Positions 10,801-21,200 of a stretch of DNA of 64,000 bases are shown one piece after another (within the stretch, counting starts at the first letter, position 1; each line of letters begins with the position of its first letter). A program made the translations under genes and the position numbers. The stretch is from Diplosphaera chodatii (lineage: Eukaryota > Chlorophyta > Trebouxiophyceae > Prasiolales > Stichococcaceae). The stretch is taken from assembly GCA_032358165.1 (NCBI GenBank), contig JAALGY010000057.1, positions 2,728,001 through 2,792,000 of the forward strand, given 5' to 3'. The notes beneath the pieces were generated by a model, which saw only the letters and a program-made list of their open reading frames with translations, was not told the origin of the DNA and searched no databases.

Positions 10801-13800
10801 TGAGCAAAAAGCTCGCTCATTCCTGCGCTCAGAGAACGCTACCAGGATGCACCCACGTTATGGTGCAGCACGCAGTCCCTGGTAGGCCGTCTGTGCGGCG
10901 GGAATGAGCAAGCCCCTGCTCGTGCCAGCTGCTCCTGCTCAACAAGCCACACCGGGCGGCGCCTTCGCGCACCGGCGCTGCGCCGGCAGCCGTGCCGGCG
11001 GGCGCGAGCACAAGGGTGTGGCGAAGCAGGCGCTGCAGGGCCCGGGACGCTCAGGGTTGGAATAATGGCGCACCTGGGGGCGCCCCCAGGCGGTGCCGCT
11101 GCGCCCCGCGCCCCGCCTTGTGGTGGTGGAAGTGCGACAGCGCCAGCCGCGTGTCCGACCGCCGCGCCCACCTGCGCAATGCAAGCACAACGCTCGGAAT
11201 ATGAGCATACCCGCATGAATGCTGTGGCTTGCGCACGCCTTGCAGCATCAGCCAGCCTGCAACGATGCGCTCACACTTGCAGTGCGCTCTCAGCTCGGAG
11301 CTGTTTGCACATGTCGTTGACAGGGGTTCTAACGCTCTCATGGCTGCCGACACACCCAGTAAGTGCATTCGTACTGGTGCAAATACATAAATACTGGTGC
11401 AAGTACACAGGGTTTAGAATTTAGAATAACGAGACGCCCACCGGTGGGGCATGGAGCGGAGCACGGAGCCGCGGAAGTCGCGGCAGGAGGCCTGCCCGTA
11501 GTGCCGCCCCGCCAGCGAGGCCGCGTCCAGCCGGTAGTTGTGCTGCGGGATAAGCTGCTCCGCCAGCTCCGCCGCGTCCCGGTGGAAGTCCTTGCCCTGT
11601 AGCAATATCGAAATGTTGGCATCTACAGCAGTCTTCACTTGTTGCTGTGCATGGGTGCAGCTGCCCAGCAGTGCAAATCATGTCAGATTCCTTTCCCTAC
11701 ATTGAGCAAGATCTCTGCTAAGAATCTGAAGCGCGCATCGTATCGGCTGACAGTTTTCGCACCTCATGCTTCCAGCGCAGGGAGCCCGCGCCCCCCTCCC
11801 AGGCGTAGTAGGAGAAATGGCGGCTGACGTCGACGCCCCCTTTGGCGTCCTGCACGTGAATGAACACGAAGCTGGCACCCTTGCTGAGGCTGGGTTGGAT
11901 TCCAGACAAAATGGGTCGTCTACGCAGATGGACGATGCATTACAGATGACGACGACAGGGTCTCCTGCATCTGCATGAAAACGGGACATGCCTCGCGGTG
12001 AGTGTTACCCGATCCCACCTTGAGCTCCTCGAAGCCGGCGAGGCGGGCGGAGCGCCGCCGGCGCGCCTCATCCCTCTCCGCCGCCAGCTCCGCGTCCAGC
12101 GGGTCCGCATCGTCCAGGTCGCCTCCTGCGGCACGGCGCAGGGTTCAGGGTCCGCGGTGGGCCACGGCCCGATGTTGGTGTTGGGGTCGCCGTGGCTTTT
12201 CTTGAACAAGACCCTGGACAAAGCCGTGCATGCTCTACATCACTTGACGTTCATGCATGATGTTGGACTGCACGCGATGCAAGCGTTGGCCCCTGTCCTT
12301 CCTGCCAAGCCGGCATAGTCAAGCAGGACGGAGCAGGACGGAACACTTAAACCTTTCTTCATTCATCATGATGTTTTAGGGGGTGTCATGCGGATCACAG
12401 TATCGCGGGGGGGTGCGCCTCACCCCGGCCGTCGCCCAGCTCGCCCAGGTGCGCCGGCATGCCGTTGCCATTGTCAAATTGCTCAGGGTTTTCAGATCAC
12501 CATATCCCCCGGGGGGTGCGCCTCACCCAGGCCGTCGCCCAGCTCGCCCAGGTGCGCTGATGCCCCAACCACCACCAGCCCGCGGTCGCCCTTGTGGATG
12601 GTGTGGTTGGAGATGTGCACCGCCACCTCCCCCATGGCCGCGTGGTGCGGCAGGTCCTCCTGCAGAATAATGTATCTATCATGTCTTTGACAGCACGGGT
12701 GCTGGAACTGAGATGCATGGTTGTTGAGCTTTAGAGACTGCAGCAGGCACGACCGTGTGTTGTGCGTGACAGATGATGGGTGAGTGTATGGTATCAAGTC
12801 CTCCTGCTGTGCTGACGAGGGCCGGCAGCCGTACCTTGATGCTGCGGTCCCACAGCAGCTGCAGGTTGTGGTCGAAGCACAGCACGTGCCAGCCGTGCGT
12901 CACCACGACAATGACCTGCACAGTCAGGTTTTGACAGTCAACACGAACATGGGCCCACTTGGATGCGCTTTCGAAGTAGATGCCAACGTCTGCATACTGC
13001 TGGTACCAGTGGGATGTGCCCCAGTCCCTGAACAGAGGGTCGAAAGGGCTGTCAGGTGTACAGCAGCACCTGCTTGGGAAAGGGCCGAACAAACTCCTTG
13101 GCAGGGGTGTCCAGTGCGCCAACGGCAATGGCGGCGGCTTTTGCAGAGCCGCTGAAGGCGGCGCCCGACTGCAGCGTACCATGTAAAGCTCCGAGTATTC
13201 AGGGCTTGCTCAAGAAACTGCTGTACGATATAAAGCATCAGCAACACTGTTGCTGCTGACAGCGCGCATTGGTAACTCAAGGACTTCGGGCCGGGTAGTC
13301 GCAGACAAGCGCTCAGACCAGTAGCACCTGCGCCAGCGATATCTCTGCCAGCTTCTTGGCGGGGGCAAAGCCATCGCCCGCCCGCCCCGGCGGCCGCGGC
13401 GCCAGCACCTGACAAGGGAATTGAGGTGCACTTGGTTCAAACGTCTGATGCTGATGCGGCACGACGCAACAGGCGCTGGTATGCAGCAGCGTATGTGCAG
13501 TAGGCGCTTTGCTGTGGTGATGCAGAAGTGCTGCCCCAGAAGTCCGCCACAGTCGCGGACATGCTGCGAGTGCGCCGGCGTGCCTCACCCGGAGCTTGGC
13601 CTCATGCGTGGCCACGATGATCTCCGGCTCGCCATCTCCGTTCAGGTCACCCTGCGCATACGTTCAGCCTTCTGGTCCGGCGCACGAACAGCTGAGAGTG
13701 CATCAAGTTTCGCTGAGTGCTACGTGCAGACCTGCCGACGAATGCCGCATGGTGCAGCTCACCACCACAGGCTGCGGCAGCACGTCAGCCGCTGTAAGTG

Positions 13801-14014
13801 AGCCCGCATCCTCATCCAGGTGGTGGTACCTGTGCCAACGCCACCCACATCAGATTGCAGGCACATACGTGGAAAAGGCCGCATGTCACGGTGTTGCGTG
13901 CCATGCGCACAGCACCCACCAGGCCTTGCGAAACGCGAAGGTGCCCTCGTCCTGCAGCGAGAAGTACACAGCAAAGGCGGCCACCAGCAGGATGCCCAGG
14001 TCCCGCTTGTACAT
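7819..14014 (-). CDS. DEX1: DEX1-like FG-GAP repeat membrane protein
   Basis: Orthologue of Arabidopsis DEFECTIVE IN EXINE FORMATION 1, an FG-GAP/integrin-alpha-like protein with a lumenal or extracellular domain and a C-terminal membrane anchor. Nineteen exons, all phase-consistent, 720 residues: 14014-13920, 13829-13763, 13651-13589, 13408-13328, 13168-13070, 12915-12835, 12659-12527, 12125-12019, 11879-11763, 11596-11442, 11171-11074, 10559-10465, 10189-10045, 9841-9752, 9500-9360, 9079-8901, 8558-8376, 8192-8094, 7953-7819. The N-terminus (MYKRDLGILLVAAFAVYF) is a signal/anchor segment. Ca(2+)-loop-like motifs are DLNGDGEPE and DINGDGVMD. Strong DEX1 blocks: VVVTHGWHVLCFDHNLQLLW, LIPQHNYRLDA, LRSMPHRW, HLREGIEAIHLYTGRTICKL, DIILTTRDGYYGF. 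The last exon holds the single C-terminal helix (GALVAFVIVGMVAVYA) and a basic tail. The N-terminal region is shorter than in land plants. Confidence 0.93.
12395..12565 (-). repeat. Tandem partial duplication of DEX1 exon 7 end plus donor site
   Basis: About 60 bp around the end of exon 7 (12497-12560) recur at about 12395-12460 in the following intron, offset 103 bp, including a usable GT donor and flanking intron bases. Identity is high over the central 45 bases. Confidence 0.85.
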
Positions 14015-14196
14015 CTTTCAACAGGTTGCTGTGTCCGTGGATCAGTTACATGATGGCCAAAAGTGTTCACGCTGCATGAGCAGCGTCTTGCGCGCTAGGA
14101 CATCAGCAGTGTGCAAGCGTGCAGCGTAAATGTTGCGTGCGCTAGTGTAAGGTGCACTGCAAACTGTGTTGTGGCCTGCACTTCGACACCTCGAGC

Positions 14197-14201
14197 AAAA
14201 A
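14197..14201 (-). terminator. RNA polymerase III terminator
   Basis: A run of five T on the minus strand directly after the tRNA discriminator base. Confidence 0.75.
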
Positions 14202-14273
14202 TGCCTCCACTGTGGATCGAACACAGGACCCCAACCTTACGAAAGTTATGCTCCACCACTGAGCTATAGAGGC
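14202..14273 (-). tRNA. tRNA-Thr (anticodon CGT)
   Basis: A 72-nt cloverleaf on the minus strand without intron and without encoded CCA. The acceptor stem GCCTCTA pairs with TGGAGGC (one G-U pair). The D stem is GCTC/GAGC, with an A-box-like TAGCTCAGTGG. The anticodon stem TAACT/GGTTG closes the loop TTCGTAA, with T33 and anticodon CGT, reading ACG (Thr). The T arm is CTGTG TTCGATC CACAG, matching the B box. The discriminator is A. It sits 188 bp upstream of the DEX1-like start. Confidence 0.92.
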
Positions 14274-14510
14274 GTGGATGCACTTTGGCCAGGAAAAGCC
14301 GTATATACCCTGTGTAAGCCGTTTTTCGTAGCGGCGGCGGCGGCGGACAGTTTTTTTGGGGTTTGCAGCATGATATGGATCGAAACTCTACAAGGAATGA
14401 CCCTGGACTTTGCCATACGACAGTCTTGTGCTATCAACTTGGTTGGCAACAAATACTAGACAAAAATTCGTGCGATCGCACAGCAATGGGTATCAGTCAC
14501 CACTACCCGA

Positions 14511-17500
14511 CTAGACGCTCCTCTCCTCCAGCAGCTTCATGACGGTCTCGTACACCAGAAACGTCAGGGCTGACTGCAGGAAGCGGACCATGAAAGGCGT
14601 TACACGTATGGGACATTGGTACTGTTTGCGGTGAGGACAAGCATGCCTGCATGAGCAGTGGGGTACCCAAATTCCACAGAGGTTTGTCAGCTGCCAGGTT
14701 CGCAGACAAGCAGGACACTGCTCATGAGACCCTGGGTGTGCACAGTTGCACATCGCCAAAAGGGGGCAATTAACCGACCCTCAGTGACGAGTCGGTTCTC
14801 ACACCTGGGGCATGACGCGCAGCACATTGGGCAGCAGCCCCTTGTACAGGCCGCTGACGCCCTCGCGGCGCAGCGTGATGCGCAGCACATCCACGCCCGA
14901 CCTGTAGCGGATCGCGCGCCGCGCCATGCGCTGCTGCAGCCGCGTCCGCACCACCTGGTGTAGCGACACCGCATCACCGTCAATATTTCAGGAAAATGTG
15001 CGTTGATATTCGGAAGCTGATGGGAGCAGCTGCCTGGTGCTGATGGCCCATGGATGTCTCCCTGCACTATGCCCAGCTGCCGTCCATGAAATGTGCAGCA
15101 GCGCCTGGTCGATGTGTGGAAGTCGTCAATACGCTCACCTGTGGCGGGTAGGTGATCACGGAGGCCGCCAGCTTGCTTAGCGCGCCCATGCCCAGCACCT
15201 CTGCGTTGCTGGGCTTGCGCAGCGGCGGCCCGCCCCTGGCAGCCTGCAAGTGGCATGCGAGGTGTGAGCTGGTCTTCTACGCACCTCTGACGAGTTGGAC
15301 CACCAGCCATTGGCTCGTGTCCTGCTGCACTTGCACATGACTTGCGCACTGTACACAAGCAAGCAAAGCGGCTCGTGTCCTGCTGCACGTGCGCGCTGTA
15401 AACAAGCAAGCAAAGCGGACTGTGGGCTTCTGGATGCATGGCATTGGGCAGCTCACTGCATCCTCTGCATCCCGCCGGTAGCCCCAGGGCCCCTGCGCAT
15501 CGTCAGCTGCCCCACTGCCGTTGTCCCTGCTCCCGCCATCCCGCTGCTGCCGCCGCCACGCCGCCACGTGCGCCTGCTGCCGCTTCTGCTCCGCCGCCGA
15601 GCCGCCGTGGTGCACCGCCAGCGACTTCAGCTCCTCATACACCATGAGCTGGATTGCGCCGTGCGACACCTGCATGCCAAGCCGCCGGCAGTCAACAACG
15701 GCGAGTACAGGTGGCGGCTCATTGCAGATGAGTGCAGGATGCTGACATGAACACCCCACCTTATAAGCTGCACACCACTTGCATGGGAGCGCTGCTGGCA
15801 TGCGAGCCAACAAGAGAGGTGATAAAGTCTCCGCACCAGCAGCAAAGACGGGCCAAGCCCACGGTAGAAGCCAGCCAAGCCCTCCTCCCGGGCGATCTGC
15901 TTCACTGCATCCACCATACCGCGGTATGGCGGCAGCACCTGTCTGACCTGCGGGATGGAATGTCACCCCATATTGCAGCGTTGCATCCCTGAAGCACTGC
16001 ACTGCACTGCACTGGCTGTCTGCTGCTGGATGACAAACAAGTGCATACATCAATATTCTGAGTAAGAGCACCTGCCGGCTGTTCCGCATTGTCACGCTTC
16101 TGCAGGGTGACAAACCCGCAAAACCCCAACATGTCTCAAGACGCACCTTATGCCCGGCTGCGGATGTCACCCCTGATGCCGCAGCAGCTGCCGCCCCTGA
16201 AGCTGACCGCACCCCGCGCTGCAGCTCCAGCCGCGTCTTTACCACCCAGATGGGGTTGGTGACGAACGACACCTGCAGCGGGGTGCCACGCCTTACACAC
16301 GGACATTCCACAAGGTGCAACCCAGCGGCGGCCAGATCCTCGAGTGCTTCAGCCAGCTCATGCTGGGCAGCCGTTCTGGCAGCTGCTCCTGCCGTCTGCA
16401 TTTGAAGCTGCTGGCGGCTCTGCCTGCGACCAGCCTTGCAAGCAGAAGGAGCAGCAGAAGCAGCAGAAATCCTGTGGCTACTGATGTTGCCAGAGCCGCT
16501 GCAGGGCTGGACAGGAAAGACGGCTTCAAACTGAGGCAGGATGCTCAGCAGCCACATCAAAGAGCTGCCAAGGCTGCCAACCATGTTGATGGTCTGAAGA
16601 TGTACTTCTGCATCCACTTACCAGCGCGCCGGCCTCTGCGGCCGCCGCCAGGTTGACTGCCGGGCTGAGCTGCGCGGTGCCGGCGCGACGCTGGTACCGC
16701 GCCCGCGCGCGGTTGTACGCCGAGAAGAACACGCCCCAGGATGCGCCTGCAGCGCAGAGTCAAGGGCCTTACAGCATAGTACCTTCAGCGATGTGCGGGT
16801 GCTGCAGCTGCTGCTGCTGCTGCTGCTGCGTGTCGGCAGACAGCCAGCATGCACTGCAGCCCACACAGCTCCATCCACATGACAAAGCATGCTTCCACCT
16901 TTACAGGGTGGGTCATACTCTCAAGTAGAACGAATAGCAACCCACTTGCGCCGATGAGCGCCGGCGTCAGCCCGGCGTACAGCGAGCGCCACCCCTCCTG
17001 CCGCACGATGCTGCTCACCGCGTCGCTCACGCCGCGGTACAGCGGCAGCGCGCCCCTCACGCCGTCCAGAACTGCGGTGAGCAACCACACAGAACCCTGG
17101 CATCGATCGTGTCCAGATCAGGGAGCAATGACCTGAGCAATGCCGGTGCCAGCAGCGTCTGCGCCGGTGACTGCATTTATCCTGTGCAGCATGTCCCAGA
17201 CTTCCCCCTTTTGGTTCCAGACGGTGGTGATCAAGTTGTCATCAGGATGAGGATAAGGCTGCATTGGCGAGCCTACCCTGCAGCCGGGTTTTGATCACGT
17301 CCAGCGGGTGCAGCGCCAGCACTGGGACCAGCCCCGCCGTGCAGCCTGCGACCGCATTACGCCTGCATGGCACCAGCACGTAGACTCATTGAGTACGGCT
17401 GTGACACGTCTCGGCAGGTATCGACGCGCCTTCACACACAGCCGCGGTGGCCAAAAAACACGCCTGCCCACGGCCATTCGCACCATTTGAAGCCCTGGCT

Positions 17501-17515
17501 GCTGTCTTTCGCCAT
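14511..17515 (-). CDS. Mitochondrial carrier family, folate/FAD transporter type (SLC25A32/FOLT-like)
   Basis: Inner-membrane carrier of the SLC25 family, closest in motif to human SLC25A32 and Arabidopsis plastid FOLT1, which move folate (or FAD in relatives). Ten exons: 17515-17464, 17345-17277, 17071-16946, 16746-16622, 16272-16147, 15938-15837, 15669-15457, 15243-15139, 14954-14805, 14573-14511; 376 residues. Three carrier repeats are visible: HPLDVIKTRLQ, then TNPIWVVKTRLELQ, then YPPQVVRTRLQQ (the acidic residue of the third signature is replaced). YRGVSDAVSSIVRQEGW and YRGMVDAVKQIAREEGLAGF are the matrix loops, and VSHGAIQLMVYEELKS is the block typical of the FOLT group. A roughly 45-residue Gln/Gly/Asp-rich insert follows the fourth helix. 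Intron 1 needs a GC donor (17463-17462). Plastid versus mitochondrial location cannot be decided here. Confidence 0.87.
15310..15420. repeat. Two-copy tandem repeat inside a carrier-gene intron
   Basis: About 55-60 bp repeated in tandem with few changes; each copy contains GCTCGTGTCCTGCTGCAC and CAAGCAAGCAAAGCGG. It lies wholly between two exons of the carrier gene. Confidence 0.8.
16795..16831. repeat. CTG/GCT microsatellite in intron
   Basis: About ten consecutive CTG units within the third intron of the carrier gene. Confidence 0.85.
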
Positions 17516-18267
17516 GCAGATCTTCGTTAGCTGACCACTGCCGCTGAGCTGCTGCAGCTTTGCTATAATTTAGCTGCGGATGAGCACATCTGCTAGCGCC
17601 ACTCCGCTGCAGTGCTGCAGCTACTGAGCTCTCGCTGTTGTAAGTCAGTGACTGGCAGCCAGCGATTGTACTAGCATGCAGATAGTGGGTTGTTTCACGT
17701 GATTTTGTCGCGAAGGGAGTACAAACTTGGCCAAGATGACATGCCAGTAAGCAATTGCTGGATGTGCCTGGACGCGCTGGCGATCGATCCGGCTGCTTGC
17801 GATCTAAGGGCACGCTTGGTGGTCATCGGAATGAGACATTAGTTCAGAGCAGTGAAACGCATCGCTGTGTGCGACTTGCACCTTGACTTGCACGAGATAG
17901 TTCAGCCGCAGTGCCACGCCAGCTTGTGGCGGTCCAAATGGCGGTGTCCAGCTGCCAGCGAATTGTTCAATTTCACAAAGACCAGCAGATAGCCGGCCAA
18001 AAAACAACCCTGAAACTGTGCTGAAGCAACCATACATGCTCCTTCGATGCAGTGCCAAGCTGTATGCAATGCTGCACGGCAACAGCAGCGACACTGCACA
18101 GAAATGGCAGCAACTTGCAACGCCAATATCACGCTTCTAGCTAAGCCTGGCGCTTCCAAGTGTTTGCCGCAGGCACAGCGGTGCACCTCTGTTCACTATC
18201 GATAGCATACACACTGCTGTTTGCGGTTCCTTACTGCAACAATCCGCATTCCCGCTGCCAGAGGTGG
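17516..18267. other. Intergenic region between MAD3 and carrier genes
   Basis: 752 bp: carrier promoter and MAD3 3' UTR, both on the minus strand. No coding exon or recognisable motif seen. Confidence 0.35.
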
Positions 18268-21200
18268 TCAAGCATCTCGGAAGACCTCAAAGTCGTCCTG
18301 CTCGGTGCTGCCAGCCTGCGGCAACATCGACAGCACGCTTCAGCACTGCATGTCACCTGGTTGAGCTCAGGTCACCATGCAAACGTGGATCCACTCGTGC
18401 TGACAGGACGGTTACCGACGAGAATATGGAGCACATCATTTGGCAGTAACACCGCCCACTGCTCAGCAGGAATGTGGCTGCTGAAACCACTGCAATGCCA
18501 GGCAGACCGCACCTGTGCCAGCGCGATGGCAGGCAGCACGGCCCACTGCGCATCGAGCTCGGCGCCCTCGGGGACGCCGCTGCCGATGCTGATGCCACGT
18601 GCCGCCGCCTCCACTTCACCCACTGCCTGCGCAGCATGATGCCGATCATGCCCCGAGTCCAGGTTCCAAGATTCGTGGGTTTGCGTGCGGCAGCAAAGCC
18701 TGGCCATGTGGCCCGGTGTGCATGTGCAAATTTTGGCATGCGCAGTGGCATTGGGATAAGCACAACAAAGCTGCCAAGTGACATGACATGCCTGAAGTGG
18801 CGGCTTGGCGGCGTGGCCGTTGGCCAGGCCCAGCAGCGGCTGCAATGCCACCCCTGCTGGCGGTTGGTTCTCTGCCTCCTCGTCAAACTCCTGAGTACAG
18901 GAGATGTCAGAGGTTGTAGAGCAATGTTCACAGCAGTTTGCCTGCAACTTTGTATCAAGTGTATTGGCTGCCTACATAGCCTGCTGCAGCGGAGGTGATG
19001 CAGCGGGGGAGCGTCCTGACGCACCTGCTGGCTGCTGCTGTGCTGGTCTGGTGCTGCCGCCGGCAGCTGCGGTGCTGCTGGTGGCGCCGGTGGAAACAGA
19101 GGCTGCGGCGACACATTCTCTGTCAAGAACCTAGCGTCCTCGAGCACCTGCAGGCCGCCAGTCTGCTGCAGGGCTGCTGCGACAGCCAATCTAGGGTGGA
19201 TGGACACCGCCTGCGGCCCCGCCGGCTGCGGCGCAACATTCTCTGACAAAAAGCCTGTGTCCTCGTGAAGCTCCAGGCCTTCAGCAGGCACTGACGCTGG
19301 GGAGGCAGCTGCTGCAGGGTGTGATGACACCGCCTGCGGCCCCGAAGGCCTTGGTGCTAGGTTCTCCGAGAGAAAGCCAGTGTCTTCGTACAGCTGCAGG
19401 CCGCCAACCTGCTGCAGGGCGGCAGAGTCAGCTGCTGATGACACCGTCTGCGGCCTCGCAGGCCTCGCTGCCAGGTTCTCTGTCAGAAGGCCAGTGTCCT
19501 CGTACAGCTGCAGGCCGGTCGTGTGCTCCAGGGCTGCAGAGGTAGCCGCCACAGGGTGGGAGGACACTGCCTGCGGGCCTGCCGGCTGCGGCGCTAGGTT
19601 CTCCGAGAGGAAGCCAGTGTCTTCGTACAGTTGCAGGCCGCCGGTCTGCTCCAGGGCTGCTGAGGCAGCTGCAGGACAGAGACCACAACTGGTACCAGAG
19701 CAAACGACTGTTTCAACACAATTCAGGCTGCTGTTGCGGCGGCCTGCCGAGTGCGTTCTCCTCATATGTGAACACTGCAGTCTGTGGATGCACCGGCGGG
19801 TCTGAGGAAGCTGAGACAGCCACTAACATTGCTGTGACCTCACCTGCGACCGGGGCATCCGGCAGGAAGCACGTGTCCTCCCGCACCAGCAGCCCTGTAG
19901 TGTCATCCCCGCCGCCCAGGCCGCCGCCGCTGCCGGTCCTGCCCCTGGCGCCCGAGAGCTGGCCGCTGCTGCCGGCCACAGGGCCGGTCAGGAACTGCGT
20001 ATCCTCGTACATCGGCAGCGGGCCGGTCTCATCCGCCGCTGATGGGGCGGCAGCTGCCTCGCGACCGCCGCCGCTGCCGCTGCCGCCGGTGCCAGGCACA
20101 GCGGCTGACCCAGAAGCGGGGGGCAGATCGCCGTCGCCAAAGCTCAGGTACTCGGTGTCTTCCCGGATCATGATCGGCTGCGTGAAGGCGGACGGCAGGA
20201 TGGACGACCTGCAGGCGGCCAGGAGGCATTTGGTGCGGCACTCACGGCTGTTGAAGACCTGACCGCACTGCAACGACATTAGGGTCCTACAGTAACTCAC
20301 ACAGGCAGTAGCAAACACAGCAAGCTGATTGTTGATGCAGCAAGCGACTGCAGTTTTGTGCTGCTCATCGGCTGCACAACAATTCGGGCGCTCAGAACTG
20401 CTGCAATGCACGATATATCTGGGGCAGGTGGCACCTGCGGCTGCGGCGGGCGCGCGCGGCGGCCAGGCTGCCGGTGGCTGCGCCGTCACCCCCAAGGCGA
20501 CTGCCAGGCCCTGTAGCACAGGTGTGCGAGCAACATGCCTTCAGGCAGTTGCAGTGCTTGTTCGACCTGCTGCCTCGCAGGGGCTTTTGCCGGTCACCTT
20601 AGGCTACTAAAGGTACTGAAGGCCAGACATATGCTCTGCGTCATGTCGACTTGCCGCATTGCACCACAGCGCTCGCACGAAGTGTTGATATGGAACAAGA
20701 CAAGTCACAGTCCCCACCTGTGCCCATGCTGGCGCGCCTCGGCAGCGGCGGCCGCTGCGCAGCTGCAGTCGCTCTCTCCCGCCTGGCCGCTGACGCTGCA
20801 GCCTCCAGTGCCATAAAGTCCGACGCCCCCATGAAATCCGCATCATTGTGGGGCATGCACTCGTAGGGGGCATCCTCGTGGGGCAGATCCGCGCTGAACC
20901 AGCCGTTGACCTCCGCCCAGGCCGCCCGCGTGTTGATGGTCAGCGTCGGCTCCATTGCGGCTGCTGAATGTGCCTGCACAAATCAATCCTGCTGTCAGGA
21001 ACCTGGCAGGCCAGCATGCGGAGTCTTGGCCGCTTTGTGGCAAGCAGCAGTCTGTTGCCAGAACTGACCTATTGCAGTTCACCAGCACTCTAATAGACAG
21101 CAGCCAGGGATCCAAAGATCCTCAAAGGGGCGAAAGGAAAAGCGGGAGCACCTGCTCCAGCACGGGGCCAGCAAATGCGCCAGCAAACACGTCGTCCATG

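Noticed and set aside
10930..11010. GC-rich inverted repeats (GCGCCGGCGCTGCGCCGGC type)
   Set aside because: Inside a DEX1 intron; simple GC palindromes are expected here and no exon in that position keeps the frame.
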